Positions 23,382 through 31,891 of a stretch of 40,000 nucleotides of DNA are shown piece by piece. Origin of the DNA: an uncultured Pelagibacteraceae bacterium (GTDB taxonomy: Bacteria; Pseudomonadota; Alphaproteobacteria; Pelagibacterales; Pelagibacteraceae); the NCBI GenBank assembly GCA_902545555.1, contig CACCGK010000006.1:1-40000 (forward strand), given 5' to 3'. The first letter of the stretch is position 1, and each line of letters begins with the position of its first letter. The translations under genes were made by a program, and so were the position numbers. The notes below the pieces were generated by a model, which did no database searches, was not told where the DNA came from, and worked only from the letters and a program-made list of their open reading frames with translations.

Positions 23382-23999
23382 ATGGAAAATGGTAATGAGA
23401 TAGATGATTTAATTAAACTGATATCAAAATTGCCTGGCTTGGGTCCTAAATCAGCAAAGCGGATTGTATTAAAGTTAATTAATAATAGAGATGAACTAGT
23501 AAAACCTTTAGCAAAATCATTAGCAGATGTTTATAAAAATATTTCTAGATGCAAAATTTGCGGGGCTCTAAAATCTATTTCAATAGAGTGTGATTATGAA
23601 AATTGTAAAATTGTAGATAAAAAATATGAAAAAATTTGTGTAGTAGAAAATATATCTGACCAGTGGAGTATAGAAAGTTCAAATATATATAAAGGTTATT
23701 TTCATATTTTAGGAGGCACTATTTCATCAGCTGGACAAAAAAAAGAGGATTTATTAATTAATTCTTTAGTGCAAAGAGTTAAAAAAGATAAGATAGAAGA
23801 AGTCATCCTCGCAACTAGTGCAACTGTTGAAGGTCAAACAACTGCATATTATATTCAAGATAATTTAAAAAATTTGAATGTTAAGATTACTAAATTAGCA
23901 CAAGGATTACCTGTTGGTGGAGAAATTGAAAGTTTAGATGATGGAACTTTATTTTCTGCTTTTAAAAATAGGTCTAATTTGGTTTCGAACTCAGATTAG
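23382..23999 (+). CDS. recR: Recombination mediator protein RecR
   Basis: A 205-residue protein. The helix-hairpin-helix LPGLGPKSAKRIVL (17-30), a Cys4 zinc module (C57, C60, C70, C75) and the Toprim domain with HILGGTISS near 108 and EVILATSATVEGQTTAYYI near 140-158 identify RecR. It works with RecO and RecF in loading RecA at gaps. The zinc module spacing is CxxC-x9-C-x4-C rather than the usual CxxC-x8-CxxC. The gene starts 3 nt after ybaB and its 3' end overlaps the convergent glcB by 26 nt. Confidence 0.95.
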   Translation: MENGNEIDDLIKLISKLPGLGPKSAKRIVLKLINNRDELVKPLAKSLADVYKNISRCKICGALKSISIECDYENCKIVDKKYEKICVVENISDQWSIESSNIYKGYFHILGGTISSAGQKKEDLLINSLVQRVKKDKIEEVILATSATVEGQTTAYYIQDNLKNLNVKITKLAQGLPVGGEIESLDDGTLFSAFKNRSNLVSNSD

Positions 24000-26148
24000 A
24001 TTTTTTTTTCAATCTATTTAAATGAAGTAATGGTTCAGTATAACCCGAGGGTTGTTCTTTACCTTTAAACACTAAATCACACGCAGTTTGAAATGCTATA
24101 GAGTTTTCATAATCACTGCTCATTTTAACATATAGTGGATCATCTTTGTTCTGGTCGTCTACTATTTTTGCCATCTCTTTCATTATTTCAGTTACTTGTA
24201 TTTTGGTTGTGATACCATGATGTATCCAGTTTGCTATATGCTGAGATGAAATTCTAAGAGTGGCCCTGTCTTCCATCAAACCTATGTTGTTAATATCTGG
24301 CACTTTAGAACAACCTACACCCTGATCGACCCATCTCACAACATACCCTAATAGAGTTTGTGCAGAATTGGAAATTTCTTTATTTATATCTTCTACAGAC
24401 CAATTAGGTCTATCTGCTATTGGGATGGTTAAGAGATCATCAAGCTTAGCTGGTTTTCTATCAATTAATTTTTTTTGTTCGTTAAAAATATTTATTTCAT
24501 GATAATGCAAAGCATGTAAAGCAGCTGCTGTTGGAGAAGGAACCCATGCACAGTTTGCACCTGCTTTTAAGTGTCCTGTTTTTTGCTCCATCATATCTTT
24601 CATTTTGTCTGGCATTGCCCACATTCCTTTTCCAATTTGAGCTTTACCAGAAAACCCACAACTTAAACCAATATCAACATTGTTATTTTCGTATGCATTA
24701 ATCCATTTAGATGATTTCATATCACCTTTTTTAATCATAGGACCAGCTTCCATTGATGTATGCATTTCATCACCAGTTCTATCTAAGAAACCAGTATTGA
24801 TAAAAAAAACTCTATTTTTAAGACTTCTAATACATTCTTTTAAATTTGCTGATGTTCTTCGCTCTTCATCCATAATCCCAATCTTACATGTGTACTTAGG
24901 TAAATTTAGAACTTCTTCAACTTTAGAAAAAATTAAATCTGTAAATGCTGTCTCGTCTGGACCATGCATTTTAGGTTTTACAATATAAACTGATCCAGTT
25001 CTTGAATTATTTTTATTTTTAATATCATGAAGCGCAGCTGCTGTAGTTATAAAAGCATCCAAAATTCCTTCAGGTATTTCACTTCCATCACTTAATAAAA
25101 TTGAAGGGTTAGTCATCAGATGACCAACATTTCTTACTAGCAAAAGACTTCTTCCATGTAATTTTAAACCTTTACCATCTTTTGAGATATAACTTCTATG
25201 TGGATTTAATTTTCTCTCAAATAATTTTCCTTCTTTTTCAAATTTTGACTTAAGGTCTCCTTTCATTAGGCCTAGCCAATTTCGATAACAAATAATTTTA
25301 TCTTCTGAGTCAACAGCTGCTACACTATCTTCATTATCACAAATTGTTGATACTGCTGATTCTAGTATAATATCACTAATACCTGCGTGATCTTGTTGAG
25401 CAGCAAAAGCTCTCGAGTCTTTCAGAATCTCAATATGTAAATTATTATTCTTTAGAATAATTGCAGACGGATTATCGCTTTCGCCTCTGTGCCCAACAAA
25501 TTTATTTTCGTCTTCCAAATCAAAAATATCGGCACCTTTTAAAACTTTTAATTTTCCATATTTTACTGCAAAACTTGTAATTTTATTCCAACTCAATCCC
25601 GCTAATGGAAAATACTTATCTAAAAAATCTCTTCCATATTTTATGACCATTTCACCTCTTAAAGGATCATATCTTTCAGATACGCTATCTTCTGACTGTT
25701 CAATTACATCTGTACCATAAAGACTATCATATAAACTCATCCATCTTGCGTTGGCAGCATTTAATGCATACCTCGCATTCATGACAGGCACAACCAACTG
25801 AGGTCCAGCTATACTTGAAATTTCTTCATCAACATTTTTTGTTTCAATTTTAAAATTAGGTCCTTCATTTTTTAAATAACCAATTTCTAATAAAAATTTT
25901 TTATACTCATCTGGCTTAATTTCTTTACCTTTATTTTCTATATGCCAATTATCTATTTTTTTTTGTAATTCTTCTCTAAAATTAATTAATTCTTTATTTT
26001 TTGGTGCAAGCTCATCAAGAGTTTTTTCAAGACCCAACCAGAAATTTTCTGAAGATACATTTGTATCCCTTAATAATTCATCACTCACAAAGTTTGATAG
26101 TTTTTCTGATACTTGAAGATTATTAATTTTTACGTATTTTTCTTGCAT
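23974..26148 (-). CDS. glcB: Malate synthase G
   Basis: A 724-residue malate synthase G, matching the ~720 of the family. The segments VPVMNARYALNAANARWMSLYDSLYG near 122-147, RNVGHLMTNP near 335, KPKMHGPDE near 388 and the C-terminal WIHHGI near 648 are characteristic. It condenses glyoxylate with acetyl-CoA to malate. In SAR11 this channels glyoxylate from glycine or glycolate into central metabolism, and the glycine riboswitch just upstream fits that. Known SAR11 genomes are reported to use glycine this way. The ATG lies about 15 nt after the second aptamer; no separate Shine-Dalgarno is evident. Confidence 0.96.
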   Translation of the reverse strand: MQEKYVKINNLQVSEKLSNFVSDELLRDTNVSSENFWLGLEKTLDELAPKNKELINFREELQKKIDNWHIENKGKEIKPDEYKKFLLEIGYLKNEGPNFKIETKNVDEEISSIAGPQLVVPVMNARYALNAANARWMSLYDSLYGTDVIEQSEDSVSERYDPLRGEMVIKYGRDFLDKYFPLAGLSWNKITSFAVKYGKLKVLKGADIFDLEDENKFVGHRGESDNPSAIILKNNNLHIEILKDSRAFAAQQDHAGISDIILESAVSTICDNEDSVAAVDSEDKIICYRNWLGLMKGDLKSKFEKEGKLFERKLNPHRSYISKDGKGLKLHGRSLLLVRNVGHLMTNPSILLSDGSEIPEGILDAFITTAAALHDIKNKNNSRTGSVYIVKPKMHGPDETAFTDLIFSKVEEVLNLPKYTCKIGIMDEERRTSANLKECIRSLKNRVFFINTGFLDRTGDEMHTSMEAGPMIKKGDMKSSKWINAYENNNVDIGLSCGFSGKAQIGKGMWAMPDKMKDMMEQKTGHLKAGANCAWVPSPTAAALHALHYHEINIFNEQKKLIDRKPAKLDDLLTIPIADRPNWSVEDINKEISNSAQTLLGYVVRWVDQGVGCSKVPDINNIGLMEDRATLRISSQHIANWIHHGITTKIQVTEIMKEMAKIVDDQNKDDPLYVKMSSDYENSIAFQTACDLVFKGKEQPSGYTEPLLHLNRLKKKSNLSSKPN

Positions 26149-26164
26149 AGCACTTAATTCGTAC

Positions 26165-26304
26165 CCCTTCTGTATTTTTGCCTGAGAGCTTTACTCCTTC
26201 GGCGGAAATCAATCTCTTTCCAGAGTGTTATGCTTTATCGGTCCTTTTGCCTGAGAGTTTCCGGGGTGGTTGCTCCTTCGGCGCTATAAATAGTCTCTCC
26301 CGAT
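26165..26304 (-). promoter_or_regulatory. Tandem glycine riboswitch controlling glcB
   Basis: Two glycine aptamers lie head to tail on the minus strand. Aptamer I (26304-26237) is closed by the perfect P1 ATCGG/CCGAT. Aptamer II (about 26226-26165) is closed by TCTG/CAGA. Each contains the family signatures GCCGAAGGAGCAA or its variant and CTCTCAGGCAAAA. The tandem layout is that of cooperative glycine sensors. The second aptamer ends about 15 nt before the glcB ATG, with no terminator-like T tract, so control of translation initiation is more likely than attenuation. A glycine riboswitch on malate synthase is a described SAR11 trait. Confidence 0.96.
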
Positions 26305-26310
26305 TATGAA

Positions 26311-26338
26311 TTTGTATCTGTTAAATGATTTAAGTCAA
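26311..26338 (-). promoter_or_regulatory. Promoter of the glycine riboswitch-glcB transcript
   Basis: TTGACT (26338-26333) and TACAAA (26316-26311) are spaced 16 bp on the minus strand. The predicted start near 26304 coincides with the first paired base of aptamer I. Confidence 0.6.
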
Positions 26339-26401
26339 TTAATAAGAATTACACCTTATTTAATATCATTTTATTGCCTTTTTTGTATTTTAACCATCCA
26401 C

Positions 26402-26407
26402 TATAAA
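26402..26407 (+). promoter_or_regulatory. -10 element of accA
   Basis: TATAAA ends 6 nt before the accA ATG and there is no ribosome site, so transcription would begin at or next to the start codon. No convincing -35 is seen at 16-18 bp. Confidence 0.45.
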
Positions 26408-26413
26408 TAAAAT

Positions 26414-27508
26414 ATGAAAAATTATCTAAATTTTGAAACAGAAATTAAAGATCTAGAAAACGAACTAGAAAAATTGAAAGATCCTTACAACCAAGAGGGA
26501 TTATCAGAAGTCGATACTCAAAAAATTTCAAGCACTCAAACAGAAATAGATGAAAAATTAAAAAATATTTATTCTAATTTAGATCCTTGGCAGACTACTA
26601 TGGTTGCTCGTCATGAAGATAGGCCTAAAGCAAAATTTTTTATTGATAATTTGTTTGAAGACTTCATTTCATTATCTGGAGATAGATTTTATGGAGAGGA
26701 TAAATCAGTATTAACTGGATTTGCAAAGTTCAATGGAAAATCTGTTTTAGTTATAGGTCAAGAAAAAGGAGAAGATTTAGATAGTAGGATTGAGAGAAAT
26801 TTTGGAATGATGAGGCCAGAGGGTTATAGAAAAACTATAAGATTAATGAACTTAGCAAACAAATTTAATATTCCCATAATCTCTTTCATTGATACTCCAG
26901 GAGCATATCCAGGAGTAGGAGCAGAAGAGAGAGGACAAGCCGAAGCAATTGCAAAATCAATTGAATGTTGTATGGATCTTAAAGTTCCAACAATTGCAAT
27001 AATTATAGGCGAGGGTGGTTCTGGTGGAGCAATTGCATTAGCTTCATCAAATAAAGTCCTTATGTTAGAAAATGCAATTTACTCAGTAATATCTCCAGAG
27101 GGATGTGCGACTATTCTATGGAGAGATCCAAAAAAAATGCTTGATGCTGCGAAAGCTATGAAGCTTTCAGCTAAAGATTTACTAAAATTAAAAGTTATTG
27201 ATGAAATAATTGACGAACCGTTAGGTGGTGCCCACAGAGATAGAGATATAATATTAAACAATGTTAGACACACTTTAACAAAAAATTTAAATTATTTTGA
27301 TAAATTATCTTCAGAAGAAATAATGAATGAGAGAAAAAACAAGTTTCTTAAAATTGGAAGAAACGATGGTTTTGTGACTAGTACTGAGGATCTAAGCACA
27401 TTAACTATTAAGAAAAATAACTTTGATAAAATTTTAAAATCAAAAAAAGTATTATCAGCTATTGTTGGTGGATTAATTTTAATTTCTTTAATTCTGTTAT
27501 TTATTTAA
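26414..27508 (+). CDS. accA: Acetyl-CoA carboxylase carboxyltransferase subunit alpha with C-terminal hydrophobic tail
   Basis: A 364-residue AccA, about 45 longer than E. coli (319). The catalytic core is normal: ARHEDRPK near 63, GDRFYGED near 87, DTPGAYPGVGAEERGQAEAIA near 158 and IIIGEGGSGGAIAL near 196. After the core comes a charged stretch and then a hydrophobic segment, VLSAIVGGLILISLILLFI, ending exactly at the C-terminus: a tail-anchor-like helix. This would tether carboxyltransferase to the membrane if real. Partner AccD is at 4101. The stop is 2 nt from the secA stop. Confidence 0.95.
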   Translation: MKNYLNFETEIKDLENELEKLKDPYNQEGLSEVDTQKISSTQTEIDEKLKNIYSNLDPWQTTMVARHEDRPKAKFFIDNLFEDFISLSGDRFYGEDKSVLTGFAKFNGKSVLVIGQEKGEDLDSRIERNFGMMRPEGYRKTIRLMNLANKFNIPIISFIDTPGAYPGVGAEERGQAEAIAKSIECCMDLKVPTIAIIIGEGGSGGAIALASSNKVLMLENAIYSVISPEGCATILWRDPKKMLDAAKAMKLSAKDLLKLKVIDEIIDEPLGGAHRDRDIILNNVRHTLTKNLNYFDKLSSEEIMNERKNKFLKIGRNDGFVTSTEDLSTLTIKKNNFDKILKSKKVLSAIVGGLILISLILLFI

Positions 27509-27510
27509 AT

Positions 27511-30057
27511 TTATAAAGCACCGTGACAATGCTTGAATTTTTTTCCAGATCCACAAAAACATGGTTCATTTCTTCCCATTTTTTTATTGTTTGAAATTTT
27601 ATTAGAAATATCTTGTTGTTTTTTTTTATTTTCCTGGCTTGATTCGAGAACAACTTTTAAGTTCATTAAAATAGTTACATAATCTAATTTTAATTTTTCT
27701 AGAAGATTTGAAAATAATTCAAATGCTTCTTTTTTGTATTCAACTAAAGGATCTCTCTGACCATAAGATCTTAATCCTATAACTTGTCTCAATTGATCCA
27801 AATATTGAATGTGAGATTTCCAGTTTAAATCAATTGATTGAAGAAAAATTCTTTTTTCAATTTCTTTTGCATGATCTTCACCTAAAAGTTTAATTCGTTC
27901 CTTTCTAGTTTCTTCAAATTTATTAGAAATCTTTTCTCTGAAATCTTTATCTTTTGCTTCAATTAAATCCTTAAATTCAGTTTCTTCAAAGCTTTTTCCA
28001 ACTATTTGTTTAGTTTTATTATAAAATTCATTACTTTTAGGATTTGATAAATTTGAAATTTTTACCTTAATTAAATCATCAGATATTTCTTTTAAAAATT
28101 CATCTGAATAATCAAAAATATTTTCACTATTCATCGCATTTTTTCTTTGTGAAAATACAACATGCCTTTGATCATTAAGAACATTATCAAATTTAATGAG
28201 TGTTTTTCTAATATCAAAATTTCTAGCTTCTACTTTCTGCTGGGCTCTCTCTAATGCTTTATTTATCCATGGATGATCAATACTTTCGCCGTCTTTGAGT
28301 CCAAGTTTTTCTAGCATACTATTCATAGACTCTGATCCAAAAATTCTCATTAAATCATCTTCTAGACTAACGTAAAATATAGAACTACCTTCATCTCCTT
28401 GTCTTCCAGATCTTCCTCTAGCTTGGTTATCAACTCTTCTAGATTCCATTCTCTCTGTGCCAATTACAAACAAACCACCTAAGGATTTAATTTTATCCTT
28501 ATTTATTTTAAGCTGGTCTTCTGGAATAGAGCCCTTCTTACCTCCAAGCTGAATATCAACTCCTCTTCCCGAAATACTTGTTGTAATAATTAATGAATTT
28601 TCTTTTCCTGCATTTGCAATTATCTCTGCTTCATTTTCATGATTTTTTGCGTTTAATACTACGTGTTTAATATTTTTTTGATTTAACAAATTTGAATAAA
28701 CTTCAGATTTATTAATACTTGAGGTAAATACTAAAATAGGCTGACCTAATTTATTTCTTTCAATTATTTTTTCTACAATTGCATCATTCTTTTCTTTTTC
28801 TGTTCTAAAAATTAAATCATTTAAATCCTTTCGGATCATTTCTTTATTTGTCGGAATAACAACAACCGGTAGATTATAAATTTCAAAAAATTCTTCAGAT
28901 TCTGTTACAGCTGTACCAGTGCAACCAGATATTTTTTTATAAAGTTTAAAATAATTTTGATAAGTTATTGAAGCTAAAGTTTGATTTTCAGCCTGCACTT
29001 GGATTTTTTCTTTGGCCTCTAATGCTTGATGCAAACCATCTCCAAAACGTCTGCCTTCCAAAATTCTTCCAGTAAGTTCATCAATAATTTTGAGACTTCC
29101 ATCTTTAACAATATAGTCTCTACCCTTTTCAAATAAATGATTTGCTCGTAAAGCTTGATTAACATGGTGAACTAAATGTAAATTTTCTGGGTCATAAAAA
29201 TTGTTATTTTTTAAAATGCCAGCGTTAGAAAAAAGTTTTTCAACATTATTAATTCCATCATTTGTCAATAAAATGCTCTTTTCTTTTTCATCTATTTCAA
29301 AGTCTTTATTATTTAAGATTCTAATTAGTTTATCAATTGCTAGATATTGAGCAGTTTTATCTTCAGCTGCTCCAGAAATTATCAAAGGTGTTCTTGCTTC
29401 GTCTATCAAACAAGAATCTATTTCATCAACTATTGAAAAATTATGATCTCTCTGAACCATTTGCTCTTCAGAAAATTTCATATTATCTCTCAAATAATCA
29501 AAGCCTAATTCGCTGTTAGTTGCATAGGTAATATCACAATTATAGTTTTTTTTACGTTCAGCATCATCTTGATAGTTGTTAATAAACCCTGATGAAAGAC
29601 CTAGAAAATTATAAATTTGCCCCATTTCAATCGAGTCTCTTTTTGCAAGATAATCATTTACAGTTACTATATGAACACCTTTGCCACTTAATGCATTTAA
29701 ATAAGCAGCAAGTGTTATGGTTAAAGTTTTTCCTTCTCCAGTTCTCATTTCAGCAATTTTGCCCTGATGCAAAGCTACACCTCCTATCAACTGAACGTTA
29801 AAGTGTTTTTCATTTCGTGTTCTTTTGGCAGCTTCTCTTACTAGAGCAAAAGCTTCTGGAAGTAATTCGTCTAAAGATTTTCCATTTTTAAATTGATTTT
29901 TAAATTCTTCAGTTTTTTTTGGAAAGTCGGTGTCACTTAAATTTTTAAAATTTTCATCGTGAGAGTTTATTTTTTCAACAATTTTACCAATTTTATCTAG
30001 CTCTTTTTGATTACTAGATTTGATAAATTTTGTTATTAAATTTAATGGGTTAAACAT
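27511..30057 (-). CDS. secA: Preprotein translocase ATPase SecA
   Basis: An 848-residue SecA, about 50 shorter than E. coli mainly in the C-terminal linker. Walker A is MRTGEGKT (104-111), DEIDSCLIDEARTPLIISG near 212-230 is the NBD1 Walker B region, and SGRQGDEGSSIFYVSLEDDLMR near 540-560 is typical of NBD2. The C-terminal zinc peptide (828-848: C833, C835, C844, H845) that binds SecB and phospholipids is kept. It drives export through SecYEG. It is divergent from argJ, as often seen in alphaproteobacteria, but without the usual peptidyl-prolyl isomerase gene between them. Confidence 0.97.
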   Translation of the reverse strand: MFNPLNLITKFIKSSNQKELDKIGKIVEKINSHDENFKNLSDTDFPKKTEEFKNQFKNGKSLDELLPEAFALVREAAKRTRNEKHFNVQLIGGVALHQGKIAEMRTGEGKTLTITLAAYLNALSGKGVHIVTVNDYLAKRDSIEMGQIYNFLGLSSGFINNYQDDAERKKNYNCDITYATNSELGFDYLRDNMKFSEEQMVQRDHNFSIVDEIDSCLIDEARTPLIISGAAEDKTAQYLAIDKLIRILNNKDFEIDEKEKSILLTNDGINNVEKLFSNAGILKNNNFYDPENLHLVHHVNQALRANHLFEKGRDYIVKDGSLKIIDELTGRILEGRRFGDGLHQALEAKEKIQVQAENQTLASITYQNYFKLYKKISGCTGTAVTESEEFFEIYNLPVVVIPTNKEMIRKDLNDLIFRTEKEKNDAIVEKIIERNKLGQPILVFTSSINKSEVYSNLLNQKNIKHVVLNAKNHENEAEIIANAGKENSLIITTSISGRGVDIQLGGKKGSIPEDQLKINKDKIKSLGGLFVIGTERMESRRVDNQARGRSGRQGDEGSSIFYVSLEDDLMRIFGSESMNSMLEKLGLKDGESIDHPWINKALERAQQKVEARNFDIRKTLIKFDNVLNDQRHVVFSQRKNAMNSENIFDYSDEFLKEISDDLIKVKISNLSNPKSNEFYNKTKQIVGKSFEETEFKDLIEAKDKDFREKISNKFEETRKERIKLLGEDHAKEIEKRIFLQSIDLNWKSHIQYLDQLRQVIGLRSYGQRDPLVEYKKEAFELFSNLLEKLKLDYVTILMNLKVVLESSQENKKKQQDISNKISNNKKMGRNEPCFCGSGKKFKHCHGAL

Positions 30058-30081
30058 TACTATTTGATTTATTCTTTACTT

Positions 30082-30124
30082 ATATTGTTTAATATATGTA
30101 TTAAATAAATAATTTAAACAATAT
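30082..30124. repeat. 11-bp inverted repeat in the secA-argJ spacer
   Basis: ATATTGTTTAA (30082-30092) and TTAAACAATAT (30114-30124) are perfect inverted copies around a 21-bp AT spacer. The right arm includes the first two bases of the argJ start codon. It could be an operator or an RNA hairpin over the argJ start. Confidence 0.6.
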
Positions 30125-31424
30125 GGGAATTAATTTAACGAATTTTTTATCATCTCAATCAAAAAATACAAAAATGATTGATTTTCAAGACCTTGATCAT
30201 CTAGATGGTCTTTCAATTTCAGTTGTTTCAGCAAATTTATATAAAGACATCAGAGATGATTTAACTATGTTTTATTTTAGAGAAGGTGCAAATTATGCTT
30301 CTGTTTATACACAGTCAAAAATAGTATCTGAAAATATAAAATGGAATATCAATCAAAGACCAAAAAAAATATATTCTCTAATTGTAAACACAAGAAATGC
30401 AAATGCTTTCACTGGAAAGCAAGGGTATGAAAGTTTAAAAAAAATAGCAGATTTAACTGCGAAACAATTAAATAAAAAACAAGAAGAAGACGAAGAGAAT
30501 CCAAAGAAAATTTCTTCAAAGAATATAATATTTGGTTGTACAGGTACAATTGGAGAAATTTTTCCATATGAAAAAATTTCTAACAATATTCCAACTTTAA
30601 TCAAAAAAATTCGTTATACCCAAAATAAATTTATTTGGATGAAGGCAGCACTTGCAATCATGACTACGGATACAAAGCCAAAATTAGCTATGGAGGAATG
30701 TTATATTGGAAGTGAAAAAGTAAAGATATATGGAATTGCTAAAGGTTCAGGAATGATACATCCGAATATGGCTACAACACTTGCGTATATATTTACTGAT
30801 GCAACTTTATCTAATGACGTTTTAGGAAAGCTATTAAAAAAAAATATAACTAATACATTTAATGCTATTTCTTGTGATGGAGATACCAGCACCAATGATA
30901 TGGCAACTATCTTTGCAACTAATGAAGTTAAAAATTCTCAAGTAAAAAGTGTGAATGAAAATAAAATTAAAAATTTTGATAAAGCATTAAATAATGTTCT
31001 TTTGAATTTGGCCAAAAGAATTGTTTCAGATGGTGAAGGAGCATCAAAATTCATAACAATAAATGTTAGCCAATGTAAAAATGAGATAGATGCAAAAAAA
31101 ATTGCTTTATCTGTTGCAAATTCTCCACTAGTGAAAACCGCAATTTCTGGAGAAGATCCAAATTGGGGCCGAGTTATAATGGCAATCGGTAAAGCTGGGC
31201 CTAAAATTAATTTAAATAAATTATCTGTTAAGTTTGGAAATATTACAATTGTGGAAGGTGGCAAATTAAATCAAAGTTATGATGAAAAACGAACAGCAAA
31301 TTATATGAAATCTGAAAATATAGAAATAAACATTGAAACTTTTACAGGAAATAAAAACTTCACTGCTTATACTATGGATTTAACAAAAAAATATATTGAA
31401 ATTAATGCAGATTATAGAAGTTAA
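30123..31424 (+). CDS. argJ: Bifunctional ornithine acetyltransferase / N-acetylglutamate synthase
   Basis: A 433-residue N-terminal-nucleophile protein that self-cleaves into alpha and beta chains. The cleavage region is KGSGMIHPNMATTLAY near 207-222, with T218 the expected nucleophile. SCDGDTSTNDMA near 258, SGEDPNWGRV near 333 and the C-terminal YEINADYR-like end fit the family. It transfers acetyl from acetylornithine to glutamate, closing the arginine cycle with argD and argF at 16969-19066. An insert of Lys/Glu/Asp residues near 117-130 is variable. No ribosome site is seen; the start codon is part of an inverted repeat. Confidence 0.95.
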   Translation: MGINLTNFLSSQSKNTKMIDFQDLDHLDGLSISVVSANLYKDIRDDLTMFYFREGANYASVYTQSKIVSENIKWNINQRPKKIYSLIVNTRNANAFTGKQGYESLKKIADLTAKQLNKKQEEDEENPKKISSKNIIFGCTGTIGEIFPYEKISNNIPTLIKKIRYTQNKFIWMKAALAIMTTDTKPKLAMEECYIGSEKVKIYGIAKGSGMIHPNMATTLAYIFTDATLSNDVLGKLLKKNITNTFNAISCDGDTSTNDMATIFATNEVKNSQVKSVNENKIKNFDKALNNVLLNLAKRIVSDGEGASKFITINVSQCKNEIDAKKIALSVANSPLVKTAISGEDPNWGRVIMAIGKAGPKINLNKLSVKFGNITIVEGGKLNQSYDEKRTANYMKSENIEINIETFTGNKNFTAYTMDLTKKYIEINADYRS

Positions 31425-31462
31425 CTTATTGAAAACCCAAATTTTATAATTAAATAATAATT

Positions 31463-31891
31463 ATGATAAAATACAAACTCTTTTGTAAAGAATGTAGTTT
31501 AAAATTTGATAGTTGGTTTGCATCTTCAAACGAGTATGAAAGATTAAAAAAGAAAAAACTTTTGAATTGCCATAATTGCAACTCAGAAAAAGTTGAAAAA
31601 ACAATTATGGCACCTCAGCTAATAAGTCATAAACCAAAAATTGATGAAAAATTAAACTTAGAAAAATATAATAAAGTAAAAAAAACTATAAAAAATTATC
31701 AAAAATTTATTAAAGATAATTTTAATTATGTTGGTGATAATTTTGCTTATGAAGCGAGATCAATTCATTATAATGGTAAAAAAAAATCAAAGGGAATTTA
31801 CGGTAGTGCATCAAAGGAAGATTTGAAAGAATTGAAAGAAGAAGGTATAGACGCTCAAATGATCCCTTGGATAGATGAAAAAGAAAATTAG
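31463..31891 (+). CDS. DUF1178 family protein
   Basis: A 142-residue protein with an N-terminal zinc-ribbon-like module, CKEC (C8, C11) and CHNC about 25 residues later, followed by the family motif APQL near 50 and a lysine-rich middle. DUF1178 proteins are conserved in alpha- and betaproteobacteria and lack a proven function. The gene may be read with argJ (38-nt spacing). It is convergent with ubiG and shares a TTAG tetranucleotide stop overlap with it (31888-31891). Confidence 0.85.
   Translation: MIKYKLFCKECSLKFDSWFASSNEYERLKKKKLLNCHNCNSEKVEKTIMAPQLISHKPKIDEKLNLEKYNKVKKTIKNYQKFIKDNFNYVGDNFAYEARSIHYNGKKKSKGIYGSASKEDLKELKEEGIDAQMIPWIDEKEN

Noticed and set aside
26161..26304. Short repeats containing GCCTGAGAG seen twice, first considered a direct repeat or CRISPR-like unit
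   Set aside because: They are the conserved cores of the two glycine aptamers, read on the minus strand.
30938..31264. 108-codon frame antisense to argJ
   Set aside because: No family resemblance, no ribosome site, and it lies wholly within a clear argJ gene.
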